Positions 43,101 to 48,627 of a DNA stretch of 64,000 nucleotides are shown here, one piece after another. The position numbers were made by a program, and so were the translations under genes. The DNA comes from Apostichopus japonicus. Taxonomy: Eukaryota > Echinodermata > Holothuroidea > Aspidochirotida > Stichopodidae. Location of the stretch: NCBI RefSeq assembly GCF_037975245.1, contig NC_092574.1, positions 4,125,001 to 4,189,000 of the forward strand, read 5' to 3'. The notes beneath the pieces were generated by a model, which saw nothing but the letters and a program-made list of their open reading frames with translations, made no database searches and had not been told where the DNA came from. Every line of letters begins with the position of its first letter. Within the stretch, counting starts at the first letter, position 1.

Positions 43101-46100
43101 CTAAAATTGCTCATAGACTAAATGTTTTTAATTGCTGACTTGATATTAAATGTAGATATATCCTTTGGTGATTGGTGTATGGAATAAGGGGGTAGTTATC
43201 CAATTATTTACTTTAAGACAAGAAAAGAATTTCAGTGATTCCTCGTACAATTTTTTACTTGAAATTCACTATGAGGGAATATCTGAAATGTGGTTGCAAC
43301 ACCCAGGGGTGCATGTGGGGAGGGGGTGAATGGAGGGCATTGTATTCTATCAATTTTAATTTTGCCCCCTTTCATTTTCCCAGATGATTCTTGAGAAAAC
43401 AATACAAACTTTCACCACCTGGCAGAGCCCTACAGGGTAGTTGTCTTCAATAACACCAAGGCAGGCAGCATCCCATCTTATAAACGTTCGAGGTCCCAAA
43501 AGCAGTACGGGGAGGTTTAATCCTCCTCCCCATAAACACATACTTTTGGTTACACTAATTCTGAAACTAGCCCAAATCTATGTTCCTCTCCTTTGAAATA
43601 TACTTTTGGAATTTCTACGGAAAATTTTGCTCCAACTTCCGGAGGCCTTTGGCTCTTAACACCCATCACGTCCCAGTGATACTTTCATTACAAAGCGTTA
43701 CAGAATTTTATTCCCCATTCTGACTTGTATATTTGAGCTTGAAAATCACTAGGAGGACCAACAAATACCTAAATAAGACTGTGTTTCTATTATAAACAGT
43801 TATATTTTTAGTGGTATTTCTGTATACCGTTAGACGTAGAAAAGAATGCGTACTAAGACAGTCGAACCCCCGCGAGTACTCGCAGCTTGAATGGGGCTAA
43901 TGTGTTGATAGACAATGCACAGGTGCTAATGAGCAAAGCTTCCTGATAAATGTCTTGGGAGCTCTACCGAACGCACAGTGCATCTATGGATTCCGCGAGC
44001 CTCTCGCACGGATTAACTTGGTTTTGGATATTCCGCGGATTAACTTAGTTCGGGATATCTTGTATAAATGAGTTGGCTATTGCCCATGCTCTTAAAGAGG
44101 TTTGTGATCTCCCAAAAGGCCCAGCGGCTTCAATTCTGATAGTAGGTACAGGCCAAAACTCTTGCACAACATTACTTCCATGCTAATGCCAAGGTCTAGC
44201 AAGAATAACCCCATGATGCTCTGAAGACTGGCTTGACACATTTTTACTGAGTACTTTACTTACAAACTGTCTACCTGATAGTCAAATGAGGAGAACTTGT
44301 ATTAAAGTTTACTTATTCGAACAGTATGAGGTTGATCCTAACTTCAAAATGGTCAAGAAATAAATATGATAGCTGTTAAACACTACTTTAATTATTATCC
44401 CATATTGAGTAGCAAAATCCACATATTAACAGTTGAAGTCTCTTGTAGCAGTTTCCTATTTAACCTCTAAAACATGCATGACAATTAATCTGTTGCATAT
44501 CAAATGATATTCCTAGATCTATTACCGCTTGGCAGACTGCAGTGCTTCTTTAATGCTGCTAGACTCTGCTTACCAAAGTTCAGATTTATTCTTTCGGTTT
44601 ATGACACAGGTGTATTCTTTACTAGTTACTTGAACAAGGAAGTAAAAGGACCACCTATGCTATTGTACTACTGTACCAGCATACAGACTTCCTCTTAGAC
44701 TGTAAGGTTCTGCATTACAGATACATGAACGCAGCATATTTAATGACTTACTGTCTTTAACAGAAAGCAGTCTCAGTGTGGCTGTATAAATTACTGTTCT
44801 TGCAGTCACAGAAGCATCCCACATATATATAAAACCAATTTGGAACAATAACACTTTGTAGGCAAATTTTTTGTTTTGAATATTTCGTTTTATTAATTGT
44901 CTGGTCAACTAGTTACCTTGACCAATGTGACATGTTAGCAGTACCAGTGACTTATTGAGTACAAATGGAAACAGGAACAGAAAACACTTTCATTGGTTCA
45001 TCTGAACATAAATGCCAAAACAGACTGTCATTAACTCTAACCAGGATAGATGATATCCAGTCAAAATTACAATCAAGAAGCAGAAAACTCAACAGGATTT
45101 TATAGTGATTCCTTGCCTTGTTGTATGACAACATTTACTGTAACACTGTTAGACAGTTCTGGTATTTACTAAGAAGAATCTACACAGTAAGAGTTACTGT
45201 TATCACACTTTATTTTGGTTGATGACCTCTAATGACGCTTGACCACCACCACAAACACCTAAAGGTTCTGTGGAATCACTAATCCACATACCACCATTTT
45301 ACTATGAATTTCATCTGCTTTACTTTTGGAGTCATTTGGAGTCACTACAGGCTTTTCAGAATTTGAAATATAGTTACTTCAAACAACCACTGACTACCAC
45401 ACAAGACTATATATTGTGCTTTGTTTTATCTTCATGCCTTGTAAGAAATTCATCCAATCTTTCTTTTCCTTCCAAGGTATGATGTTTACATTGTTAAAAG
45501 ACTTGACCACTGGTGACATCAAATGACATGTTACCTCATTACAGTTCACATACTAACTAAGCACTGGATCCATAATATGAAGTACATCCAAGCTTTGCTT
45601 TTGAAGTTATTATGCTTACCATAGTTTCAGAGTTTGGACTTCTGTTGACATCAAATTACATTTTGACCTCCACAGATAACAATAGGCCAATGCATCACAC
45701 ACACGCACACACACACGCATACACATGCCATCAACATTACAGAGATTCCTTTTGCCTTTGGCAAGGAGTAAAAAATACAGTAGTTCATTTTAAATCAATC
45801 AACATAAAGGCAAAATACAGATAGAGATTTCAGAGGGAATGAAAGAGGGAAGAAGTTAGTCTTAGAAGCTCATGTTATATGCAGTTATGAAATTAGTAAA
45901 AATAGCACATTTAAATGACTTTTCCCTTTATTTTCCATTTCCTTTACTTCTTCACAAAGGACAGTATCCTGTCAAGAAGAAATATTGTTTGTGACAAAGC
46001 TTGATAAAACATGCAGGAGAAAAGTTATATCACTTGACTAAAAGCATTTGGTCTTCTATTAAACTCAGTGACATAGCATTGGATATTTGAGATTCTTGAC

Positions 46101-48593
46101 TGAGCATTAATAGAATACTGATAAATCCATCCTATTTTAAATGTCATATGTAAAAAACCAGGAATTAGAAATTTAACATATTTTGAGACTAATTCAGTAT
46201 TTTTTGTTGAGGGTCTTGTGTATGAAGGGAGTTACGATATTTAGTGGAAACATGGTGCACAGAATGGAAACAAGTGACATCAAAATAAAGGATAAGAAAC
46301 TTACCCTATTCAAGTCCTTCATTCTCTGTTCCTCTATCGAAGATGTTGCATCATCGACTTCATCAGGCTCTCCATCTTCCTCACTATCCTCACTCTCCAA
46401 CTCTCTTAAGGATTGGGTTGGAGAACCAGACAATCGAGATTGGTCAACCAAGTGGTAAACATCATCAGCTGAATCAGTGTACGATGGACTTCGTCTCGTA
46501 GGAGATGACTGTGACGTCAGTGAACTTTTGCGAACAGGTGGTGGGGGTGGTGCTGGCCTTCCTGGTTTTATGGGAGAGTTGAATTTGTTTGGAACACTAT
46601 AGGTAACGTTACTTGGGAATTGATCCTCCTCTTCATGAACAGGAGGGGGTATCGCATCCCTGAGCTCTTTTTTTCCACTTGATGTGTCTGACAGCAAAAT
46701 GTAGTCCTCTTGATTACTTCCTTGCCGTTGAGGTGGAATTGGAAGACTCTGATGTCCATTTTGACTGTCCCCAGATAAAGGCCTACCTGACACAACATCC
46801 GACAAATAAAGGTATGCCTCATCTTTGCTGTCTCGGTTAAAAGTCTCACTGCTGGTGGAATTTCTTGCAGAACTTACATTTGTGTACATAGGAGGAGCAC
46901 TTTGCCTAGCTGAGAACATATGAGGGCCGGGCAGCGGAGGAGGGTGGATCCTCATCTGTTCTCCCACGTCTAAAGAAGCTCTCTGGTTTGAGGATGGACT
47001 ATCATAAATAGATTCTCTTTCAGCTTCTGGGAAAACTTCATTTGCTTTTCTAGGAGATGGTACAATGTTATACTCAGGATCATCAGGTTGCTGTTGTGAC
47101 TCCATCCTCGGGATAGGTGGGGTGTCATATATGGATTCCCCATTGTCTAATGGCTTGTTGGAGATAAGTATGTCATAAACTGATTTGCTTTGGTCATCTA
47201 TTACAAGCATGTCATCTGATGAACTTTTATTTTCAGATATAGAGGCAGGAAAGAGAGAATGATGGAGTGAAGCAGCTGCACCTGGTGTCAACGATCTGTT
47301 GTTTTCAACATTATCTTGAATGAGTAGGTCATGATACTCATTACCTTGTATTGGTGGAACTGGGACTGGGCGGTCCACATCAAATTCTTCTTCAATGGTA
47401 GCATCAATTGGTGGGATTGGCACAGGTCGATCAATTAAGACTCGTTGATCAAAACTTTCATCACTATCTGATGAAGACGATACATCGTGAGTGTAAGGTA
47501 CAGGTGGTCTGACTGGAATAGGAGGAACACCTGAAGATGGTAAACCAGGAGCTGTTGGCCGCTGTAGTATTGAATCACTGGAAACTATCCTCTGAGGAGG
47601 TAGTGGAGGTGACTTTGTTTGAGCAACATCACTCATCCTTCTCATGAAAACAGCAGCTGTCTCATCAGACCCAACAGGAGGGGGCAAGGGTACAGCAACA
47701 TGATCTGGGGAGGTTCTACTAGGCAATGGTGGAGGAGGAGGAAAATCTGGTTCCATGGGAGCGGATAACAAAGGAACAGCTTCAGTTTGGCTGTCTGCAA
47801 CTGGAGGTGGATCTTTGTATAGAGGTCTCACAGAGGGTAAGGGTCCATTGTCTGAAGATAAAGGTCTCTCTGGTATCTTTGGTGGATCATCTAATCCAAC
47901 AGATGGTCTTGCAGGCAGAGGAGGAAGCAAAACTTCTGCAGCTTCTGACTGGGCAGGTGACATCTCAGATAGGGTTTCTGTTGGTTCTGGAATGTCAGGA
48001 ACAGGGGGTAGCGGTCGTAGCAATAACTCATCTATGTTTGGTATATCCTCATCCATTTCCAATATCTCAGGCTGAGAAGTGGAATTAGCAATGTCATTGG
48101 CTCTTTTCCTTGGGCTTGGCTTTGGTTTTGCCCTGGGTGGCAGATCTGGTTTTGTGGAATGAATTCTAACAGACTTGCGAGGCATAACTGTTGGCTTATG
48201 AGGGCCTTTGTCCATACTGAATTCATTTTTGCCCCCTACTGCACTAGGAAGTGACAAGTACTCTTCATTATCTAAAGAGGGGGGTCTGGGCAGCCTCGCA
48301 GGAGGAACTGGTTTGGGTTGGATATCAGAAGAGGGCAATCTGGTACGAGGTGGCAAAGATGGCTTTCCAATATTCATATTTGATATCGAATTAAGGATTC
48401 TTTTCTTGTAACCAGTTTGTGTAATACCAAGTAAGGTTAAGTCATTATCAGTTAAAGAGGTGCAGTGGCTCAGTTGGAAGTATCCATTATTGTGGAATAT
48501 TTCTACAAACTCGCCAAGATCTAATGACTGCAACCAGGATTTAACATCCTTGGACTCCTCAGTGCTTGTCATATTTATAAGATTCTTGAACAT
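1082..48593 (-). CDS. ARAP: ARAP-family Arf GAP/Rho GAP protein, 5' 14 coding exons (partial, runs off left edge)
   Basis: I joined 14 exons by eye from acceptor and donor sites on the minus strand. All phases agree, giving about 1,054 residues with no internal stop. Order: SAM (about 15-73), a 740-residue proline/tyrosine-rich linker, PH1 (about 822-924), PH2 (about 940-1034), then the start of ArfGAP (from 1035). That order is known only from ARAP proteins, which are PIP3-responsive GTPase-activating proteins for Arf and Rho GTPases at the plasma membrane. AGAP, ASAP, ACAP and ADAP proteins differ in domain order. The paralogue (ARAP1, 2 or 3-like) cannot be resolved. The catalytic ArfGAP arginine, ankyrin repeats, RhoGAP and RA domains must lie left of base 1. 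Exons: 46305-48593, 33391-33480, 22565-22624, 19684-19739, 16827-16908, 15788-15862, 8642-8708, 7835-7887, 5252-5305, 4437-4471, 3134-3182, 2111-2217, 1371-1455, 1082-1142. Confidence 0.9.
1143..2110. other. ARAP introns around exon 14
   Basis: These are two short introns (1143-1370 and 1456-2110). Apart from splice sites I see a C11A9 run near 1840-1860 whose CCCCAAAAAAAAATGG end recurs at 7566-7583. Nothing else is recognisable. Confidence 0.6.
1371..1455 (-). CDS. ARAP: ARAP exon 14: PH2 C-terminal helix
   Basis: Three AGs lie close together at the 3' splice site (exon starts 1455, 1447 or 1440). Only the first fits both phase with exon 13 and the PH consensus. It gives FLSADSPIETSQWRSAFEEA then IQEGLSSRQ, with A-D-S, the helix tryptophan and phase 0 at the end. 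The 1447 start makes an immediate TGA, and the 1440 start drops the ADS strand. The donor is CAG/GTGAGA. Confidence 0.85.
2111..2217 (-). CDS. ARAP: ARAP exon 13: PH2 middle
   Basis: The exon is 107 bases, phase 0 in and phase 2 out, beginning DFDAAVAICDIEMKLANVKE and ending TTPSSMY. The acceptor is TTTTCATTATCAG and the donor TT/GTAAGT. A 38-bp tandem array starts about 66 bases upstream of the acceptor. Confidence 0.88.
2283..2820. repeat. 38-bp minisatellite, about 14 copies
   Basis: CTAACTTACTAGACAGGCTC recurs every 38 bases from 2287 to 2781. Three units (2439, 2553, 2705) carry AAAAG in place of CTAG. On the sense (minus) strand most units contain CTA/GTAAGT, a near-consensus 5' splice site. 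The array lies in the ARAP intron just upstream of exon 13. Confidence 0.95.
3134..3182 (-). CDS. ARAP: ARAP exon 12: PH2 strands 2-3
   Basis: The exon is 49 bases (1 + 16 codons), encoding RYVAVKGEMLCIYKSKM (first R shared). It is a PH strand 2-3 hairpin. The acceptor is TTTCACCTTCTCAG; the donor, ATG/GTAGAG, is weak but necessary for phase. Confidence 0.85.
3183..4436. other. ARAP intron between exons 11 and 12
   Basis: AT-rich intron. A minus-strand stretch near 4195-4335 is open for about 47 codons (includes REEFDKLPNGAQERLYWW) but has no usable CAG acceptor and would break the exon phases, so I do not call it. Nothing else is recognisable. Confidence 0.5.
4437..4471 (-). CDS. ARAP: ARAP exon 11: PH2 first strand (35-base microexon)
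   Basis: A 35-base exon flanked by TATTTTCTAG and GTAAGA, read GYLKFEGVSAKR with the last Arg codon completed by exon 12. It is very short but phase-perfect and matches the start of a PH domain. Confidence 0.85.
4965..5225. repeat. minisatellite with alternating 32- and 41-bp units
   Basis: Units start AAGGTC at 4965, 4997 and 5029 (32 bp, ending CGTTGATCCGGCATAT), then about every 41 bases (5070, 5111, 5152, 5193; ending GAACATGTGTATACTGCATA). The longer unit replaces the GATCC tail with a GAACATGTGTATACTG tail. It lies 25-30 bases past the exon 10 donor. Confidence 0.9.
5252..5305 (-). CDS. ARAP: ARAP exon 10: PH1-PH2 linker
   Basis: The exon is 54 bases, 18 codons, phase 0, read LPPGGFPIGGNMSSPDKE. 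This flexible Gly/Pro linker leads directly into GYLKFEG of PH2. The acceptor is CCCGAGCAG and the donor GTAAGT. A 41-bp minisatellite begins about 25 bases beyond the donor. Confidence 0.85.
5306..7834. other. ARAP intron between exons 9 and 10
   Basis: It contains a degenerate repeat of a 'TGCCATC..TAGGCTxTTATxACA' phrase near 5565-5660, a short CA run near 6982 and a C13A9 run at 7559-7580. No coding sequence is recognisable; the ORFs here are short and AT-biased. Confidence 0.5.
7835..7887 (-). CDS. ARAP: ARAP exon 9: PH1 C-terminal helix
   Basis: The exon is 53 bases (2 + 17 codons). It encodes DDCIKWASTLMQSILSYN (first D shared with exon 8). The conserved PH-domain tryptophan sits in the amphipathic helix. 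The acceptor is TACTTTTTGCAG and the donor GTAAGT. Confidence 0.9.
7961..8450. repeat. 78-bp minisatellite, six nearly identical units plus degenerate tail to about 8575
   Basis: GTTCCTCCTTCTGTCTCTAC recurs at 8048, 8126, 8204, 8282 and 8360. The units are almost identical (the first has CACTAG for CACCAG). Because 78 is a multiple of three and the unit has no stop in several frames, long repetitive ORFs appear on both strands; these are by-products. Two decayed units follow (8440-8575), so the array grew from an older, diverged repeat. It fills most of the intron between ARAP exons 8 and 9. Confidence 0.95.
8642..8708 (-). CDS. ARAP: ARAP exon 8: PH1 strands 5-7
   Basis: The exon is 67 bases, phase 0 in and phase 1 out. 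It encodes ERSYKLDLYTNGKTLNFATD plus NL, matching the F/Y-x-L-x-T...(Y/L)xFAT region of PH domains. The acceptor is CCTATTTGCAG and the donor GTGAGT. Confidence 0.9.
8709..10068. other. ARAP intron 7, proximal part
   Basis: AT-rich, without recognisable genes. At 9790-9811 the plus strand carries four runs of 4-5 G separated by single A, a textbook G-quadruplex motif. The plus-strand ORF at 9464-9772 has no recognisable domain. Confidence 0.5.
10069..11050. repeat. duplicated block A, copy 1
   Basis: About 980 bases, nearly identical to 11441-12428; both start GACACAGAAGCAGGGTCTGG and end GGTATGAATATTCAT. Only scattered substitutions and small indels are visible. No coding content. Confidence 0.92.
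11051..11447. repeat. duplicated block B, copy 1
   Basis: About 400 bases, nearly identical to 15200-15606; shared start GGTCGCTAAAGC and end CATTCCCCAAGACAC (second copy CGTTCCCC). It is pyrimidine-rich at its end. It sits exactly between the two copies of block A. Confidence 0.92.
11441..12428. repeat. duplicated block A, copy 2
   Basis: Second copy of 10069-11050. After GAATATTCAT it departs from copy 1: here AAATAGTT follows instead of block B. Confidence 0.92.
12429..12960. repeat. diverged partial copies of the end of block A
   Basis: 12540-12795 repeats the last third of block A (GCATATTATGCAAATAT, TGTTTAATGAAT, ATCAAACAA, GAATATTCAT), but with many differences. A still more decayed piece follows (12865-12950). 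This shows older rounds of the same tandem amplification. Confidence 0.7.
12976..13300. mobile_element. 325-bp TTAA-flanked MITE (piggyBac-like)
   Basis: The ends are AGGCATTGAAGACT and its reverse complement, about 14 bp of perfect inverted repeat. TTAA lies immediately outside both ends (12972-12975 and 13301-13304), the target duplication typical of piggyBac. It has no coding sequence, so it is non-autonomous. Confidence 0.8.
13305..13933. other. unannotated intron sequence
   Basis: Nothing recognisable on either strand; moderately AT-rich with no long ORF. Confidence 0.5.
13934..14328 (-). mobile_element. tRNA-derived SINE with (AAT)n tail
   Basis: Read on the minus strand, the head (14328-14258) has a Pol III A-box-like TGGTCAAGTGG and B-box-like GGTTCGAGCCC about 40 bases on, as in a tRNA gene. 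A roughly 300-base body follows, ending in an (AAT)n run at 13934-13962. The head-body-tail layout is that of a SINE. I could not identify clear target duplications. Confidence 0.8.
14333..14950. other. unannotated intron sequence
   Basis: It opens with a short duplication (ATGATGACAGCTAGTTAA / ATGATTACAGCTAGTTAA) near 14343-14380. Otherwise AT-rich with nothing recognisable. Confidence 0.45.
14951..15190 (+). mobile_element. tRNA-derived SINE
   Basis: The head (14951-15038) reads GGGCTGTGGCCGATTGGATA, with A-box-like TGGCCGATTGG and B-box-like GGTTCGATACC, plus a Leu/Ser-like long variable region between them. A body follows that ends near the block B junction. It is a different family from the SINE at 13934. 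The 3' end is uncertain. Confidence 0.75.
15200..15606. repeat. duplicated block B, copy 2
   Basis: Second copy of 11051-11447, including the pyrimidine-rich end. It is preceded by ATTCAT, the same six bases that end block A copy 2 at 12423-12428. Confidence 0.9.
15788..15862 (-). CDS. ARAP: ARAP exon 7: PH1 middle
   Basis: The exon is 75 bases, 25 codons, phase 0 at both ends. It contains GIIPVGTMRDVKYITSSGNK, the fourth PH strand and loop. The acceptor is CTTTTCCAG; the donor, GTATAT, is weaker than those of its neighbours. Confidence 0.88.
15863..16826. other. ARAP intron between exons 6 and 7
   Basis: AT-rich. It contains a local direct repeat (ATCATTGTTTATATCA at 16332 and 16366). No recognisable gene or element. 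Confidence 0.5.
16827..16908 (-). CDS. ARAP: ARAP exon 6: PH1 strands 2-3
   Basis: The exon is 82 bases (1 + 27 codons). It encodes a stretch including GFKKRYIVFRNGELRYYPSE, a typical PH strand 2-3 hairpin with the basic KKRY patch that faces phosphoinositide headgroups in PIP3-binding PH domains. The acceptor is CATTTCCCAG and the donor GTAAGA. Confidence 0.9.
16909..19683. other. ARAP intron between exons 5 and 6
   Basis: No convincing exon. At 18525-18560 lies CTGCTAGGATCGAAATGTCA inside a short hairpin, a phrase echoed at 35216-35235. Such GA-(hairpin)-GAAAYGTC phrases are common in 3' regions of retroelements. Nothing else recognised. Confidence 0.45.
19684..19739 (-). CDS. ARAP: ARAP exon 5: first strand of PH1
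   Basis: This 56-base exon, phase 0 in and phase 2 out, is read GQDAKPEKSGYMNLYSNNG (last G shared with exon 6). KSGYMNLYSN is the first strand of a PH domain. The acceptor is ACCTTCTCCAG and the donor GTAAGT. Confidence 0.88.
19740..21880. other. ARAP intron between exons 4 and 5, unannotated part
   Basis: AT-rich to about 21240. 21300-21840 has a different, less AT-rich texture with no ORF of note, possibly a decayed repeat. I can assign no family. Confidence 0.4.
21884..21952 (-). pseudogene. degenerate tRNA-like sequence (Thr-UGU-like)
   Basis: On the minus strand TAGCTCAGTTGTTAGAGCAC matches a tRNA D-arm/A box and CTTGTAA fits an anticodon loop with TGT. The T-arm has lost the GGTTCGA core (GGTTGAAAATA). 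It is a tRNA relic or a SINE head remnant. Confidence 0.4.
22565..22624 (-). CDS. ARAP: ARAP exon 4: helical linker before PH1
   Basis: The exon is 60 bases, 20 codons, phase 0 at both ends, read as QRTLQKVSETYQKLPQDLKE. The acceptor is TATTTCTTTGCAG and the donor GAG/GTAACA. Its heptad-like spacing of hydrophobics suggests a helix continuing from exon 3. Confidence 0.85.
22625..23883. other. ARAP intron 3, right of exon 4
   Basis: AT-rich intron. The two overlapping ORFs at 23189-23473 are antisense to one another and show no domain. Nothing recognisable. Confidence 0.45.
23888..24152. mobile_element. 265-bp TTAA-flanked MITE, second family
   Basis: The ends match as inverted repeats with small gaps: AGGAATAATGAAAGCCGGGATC and the reverse complement of GATCCCTGCCTTCATTATTC. 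TTAA lies just outside both ends (23884-23887 and 24153-24156). A 16-base direct repeat (GAGTTGTTCCTCTCTG) lies inside. The terminal sequence is unrelated to the 12976 element. Confidence 0.7.
24157..25570. other. unannotated intron sequence
   Basis: It has C-rich patches near 24438-24465 and 25498-25532. No gene or element recognised. Confidence 0.4.
25578..25845. repeat. 42-bp minisatellite, about six copies
   Basis: CAGTAGCTGGTGTTGGGGGC recurs every 42 bases (small indels in the first and last units). Two alternating unit variants exist: CTACTCTAATAAG and TTGCTCTCATAAG. A minus-strand ORF across it simply reflects the multiple-of-three period. Confidence 0.92.
26185..26588. mobile_element. 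404-bp MITE, Harbinger-like
   Basis: The terminal inverted repeats start AGGCCCGGTCACACTA and continue with few mismatches for about 50 bp (TTTTATCGGAATAC shared). TAA flanks both ends (26182-26184 and 26589-26591), the three-base TWA duplication typical of PIF/Harbinger. Internal CCGATT/AATCGG motifs recur in both orientations. There is no transposase. Confidence 0.85.
26760..26920. repeat. DIRS terminal inverted repeat, 3' side with extension
   Basis: 26805-26920 is the inverted copy of 30203-30090 (shared phrases CTCCTATAACCTTATGCATT and CATCTGGCAATT). 26760-26804 extends beyond it and is complementary to the internal region at 27245-27297. Confidence 0.9.
27235..27335. repeat. DIRS internal complementary region
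   Basis: 27240-27297 is the reverse complement of 26762-26820 (AACCTTACCTGGTTTGTGAA shared). 27303-27332 repeats the outer terminal sequence (CATATAACCTTATGCATT). Joining complements of both ends is how DIRS elements template closed-circle formation. Confidence 0.88.
27323..28383 (-). pseudogene. DIRS tyrosine recombinase, one frameshift and one nonsense codon
   Basis: The N-terminal core-binding part (SSCVETLRLSLQAAGF ... TIRNYRSAIAAVHNG) is in one frame to about 28110. The next frame resumes with VGTNSVLRHVLTGMF and LAPSWALHEVL. The catalytic part shows an arginine in ASARRRSCLHAL, then HDVRGHATSRAW (HxxR) and WNTPSSFVACYL with the tyrosine nucleophile. An in-frame TAG (27593-27595) interrupts ISR/MAYL where Trp is expected. 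Confidence 0.9.
28530..29149 (-). pseudogene. DIRS RNase H domain and linker, broken
   Basis: DASFSSWGAIWG supplies the first catalytic aspartate, then LHINVLETEVVLRAVRHW the glutamate helix, before a stop at 28983. In another frame DNTTTVAYINRQGG (third catalytic aspartate) follows near 28940. Further on, in yet another frame, come FGRPSVDMFAAAKNAKLP and DALVVSWAG, the conserved DIRS linker. At least two frame changes. Confidence 0.85.
29150..29935 (-). pseudogene. DIRS reverse transcriptase, truncated and frameshifted
   Basis: From about 29935 the frame reads CLVKKNGTWRPILNLRPLN, then SSIDLKDAYLHIRI, FTALPFGL and the catalytic FAYLDDWIVL: RT palm motifs in order, with the DIRS-typical LDDW. 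The frame is lost near 29510 and the next frame continues with GLGWIVNVEKSALVPAQS and YLGACLDF (RT thumb side). The N-terminal fingers are absent. Confidence 0.9.
30090..30203. repeat. DIRS terminal inverted repeat, 5' side
   Basis: Inverted partner of 26805-26920, about 90% matching by eye, including TAACCTTATGCATTACC. It marks the element's 5' end. Confidence 0.9.
30204..31540. other. unannotated intron sequence
   Basis: A pyrimidine-rich stretch at 30240-30300 and a T14 run near 30990. No gene or element recognised. Confidence 0.4.
31545..32040. repeat. degenerate tandem repeat of about 125 bp around T-runs
   Basis: GGCTACATTTCCCATTGACT occurs at 31586 and 31832, with diverged versions near 31704 and 31962. 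Each is followed by AGTGTGG..TTAGGCTAACATG-like sequence, and two are preceded by T14-T17 and GGCAAA. It is an old tandem array. Confidence 0.65.
32283..32376. repeat. two 46-bp units
   Basis: TTATCTCCGCTCCAAAATTT recurs 46 bases on as TTATCTCTGCTCCAAAATTT, each followed by CCCGYGAGTGAC. Confidence 0.75.
32377..33390. other. intron left of ARAP exon 3
   Basis: The two overlapping minus-strand ORFs at 32895-33250 have no recognisable domain and no splice-site support. Nothing else. Confidence 0.45.
33391..33480 (-). CDS. ARAP: ARAP exon 3: charged linker
   Basis: This 90-base exon has a TTTCTTTTTTCAG acceptor and a GTAAGT donor. Two frames are open; only phase 0 joins exon 2 (ends phase 0) to exon 4 (starts phase 0). 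It reads as a polar, basic 30-residue linker containing LQRQEFLRRSTREMRKSMH. It is probably helical and lies between the proline-rich region and PH1. The alternative open frame would need a different upstream exon. Confidence 0.75.
33481..35600. other. ARAP intron 2, part left of the hAT element
   Basis: 34335-34435 has repeated TTGACCTCCATT / GACCTCAAGTAA phrases. 34866-34884 is (ATT)n. 35171-35187 is a small perfect palindrome (CTCGAATGCGATTCGAG, near-perfect centre). No exon recognised. Confidence 0.45.
35609..37067. mobile_element. 1,459-bp hAT-like non-autonomous transposon with 8-bp target duplication
   Basis: The ends are TAGTGTTGC and its reverse complement GCAACACTA, the hAT terminal consensus. 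GTAGAAAC flanks both ends exactly (35601-35608 and 37068-37075), the eight-base duplication of hAT elements. Both subterminal regions carry clusters of TATCGGTATCGG/CCGATATT, probable transposase-binding repeats. The interior has no transposase; the 71-codon ORF at 35902 has no hAT motif. Confidence 0.92.
37732..37900. mobile_element. 169-bp foldback MITE carrying TGACGTCA in each arm
   Basis: The arms GGGGATAAAAACGAGGG... and ...CCCTCGTATTTATCCCC pair over about 75 bp with few mismatches, around a short CGGCTATCGCC centre. Each arm contains GATGACGTCATCGAG, a perfect CRE/ATF palindrome. I could not define a target duplication. Confidence 0.9.
37901..38325. other. unannotated intron sequence
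   Basis: Nothing recognisable. Confidence 0.4.
38326..38725. repeat. minisatellite, about 42-bp unit with variable spacer
   Basis: CAGCTTCTCCAAATTGTTAC plus CGATCAATAGAGAGTAT recurs about nine times. Spacers alternate between GTATGTATA and GTATACAAGTATA, so the spacing varies from about 30 to 50 bases. Confidence 0.88.
38726..46304. other. ARAP intron 2, gene-proximal 7.6 kb
   Basis: Long AT-rich intron. I see a pyrimidine-rich repeat (TCTCTCACCCCATCC twice) at 40520-40555, a short (AC)n near 45700, and a small direct repeat CGGATTAACTT at 44014 and 44037 in an otherwise CpG-richer patch (43850-44060). No exon passes the phase and splice tests. Confidence 0.45.
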
Positions 48594-48627
48594 CGGAGGA
48601 AAGTCACGACAGCATGATGTGTACTAG
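46305..48627 (-). CDS. ARAP: ARAP exon 2: 5'UTR tail, SAM domain and giant proline-rich linker
   Basis: The open frame starts at 48593 and is coding to 46305, 763 codons ending in phase 0 before a GTAAGT donor at 46304. The frame stays open 36 codons into the intron, so the 799-codon ORF over-runs the exon. A pyrimidine-rich acceptor ends at 48628, and an in-frame TAG lies at the very start of the exon, so the first ATG is at or after 48593. The ATG at 48593 has C at -3; the second, 21 bases on (48572), has A at -3 and may be the one used. Residues about 15-73 form a SAM domain (DVKSWLQSLDLGEF ... LLGITQTGYKKRIL). The rest is disordered, with many PxxP runs (PPLPPQR, PPPPLPSR, PAPPPPPVRK) and tyrosine motifs (SIYDTPP, SIYDSPS, PEYNIVP, DEAYLYLSD, DDVYHLV), suiting SH3 and SH2 partners. 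An acidic stretch precedes the donor. Confidence 0.9.
48604..48615 (-). promoter_or_regulatory. three-codon upstream ORF in ARAP exon 2 leader
   Basis: The 34-base leader between the 3' splice site and the 48593 start contains ATG CTG TCG TGA, a minimal uORF ending ten bases before the main ATG. Such uORFs can reduce initiation at the next ATG. Whether it acts here is inference. Confidence 0.35.

Noticed and set aside
46194-46304. C-terminal 36 codons of the 799-codon ORF
   Set aside because: They follow a strong GTAAGT donor at 46304 and are intron read-through; the phase fits exon 3.
47726-48088. Plus-strand ORFs of 106-120 codons
   Set aside because: Antisense shadows of the proline-rich ARAP exon.
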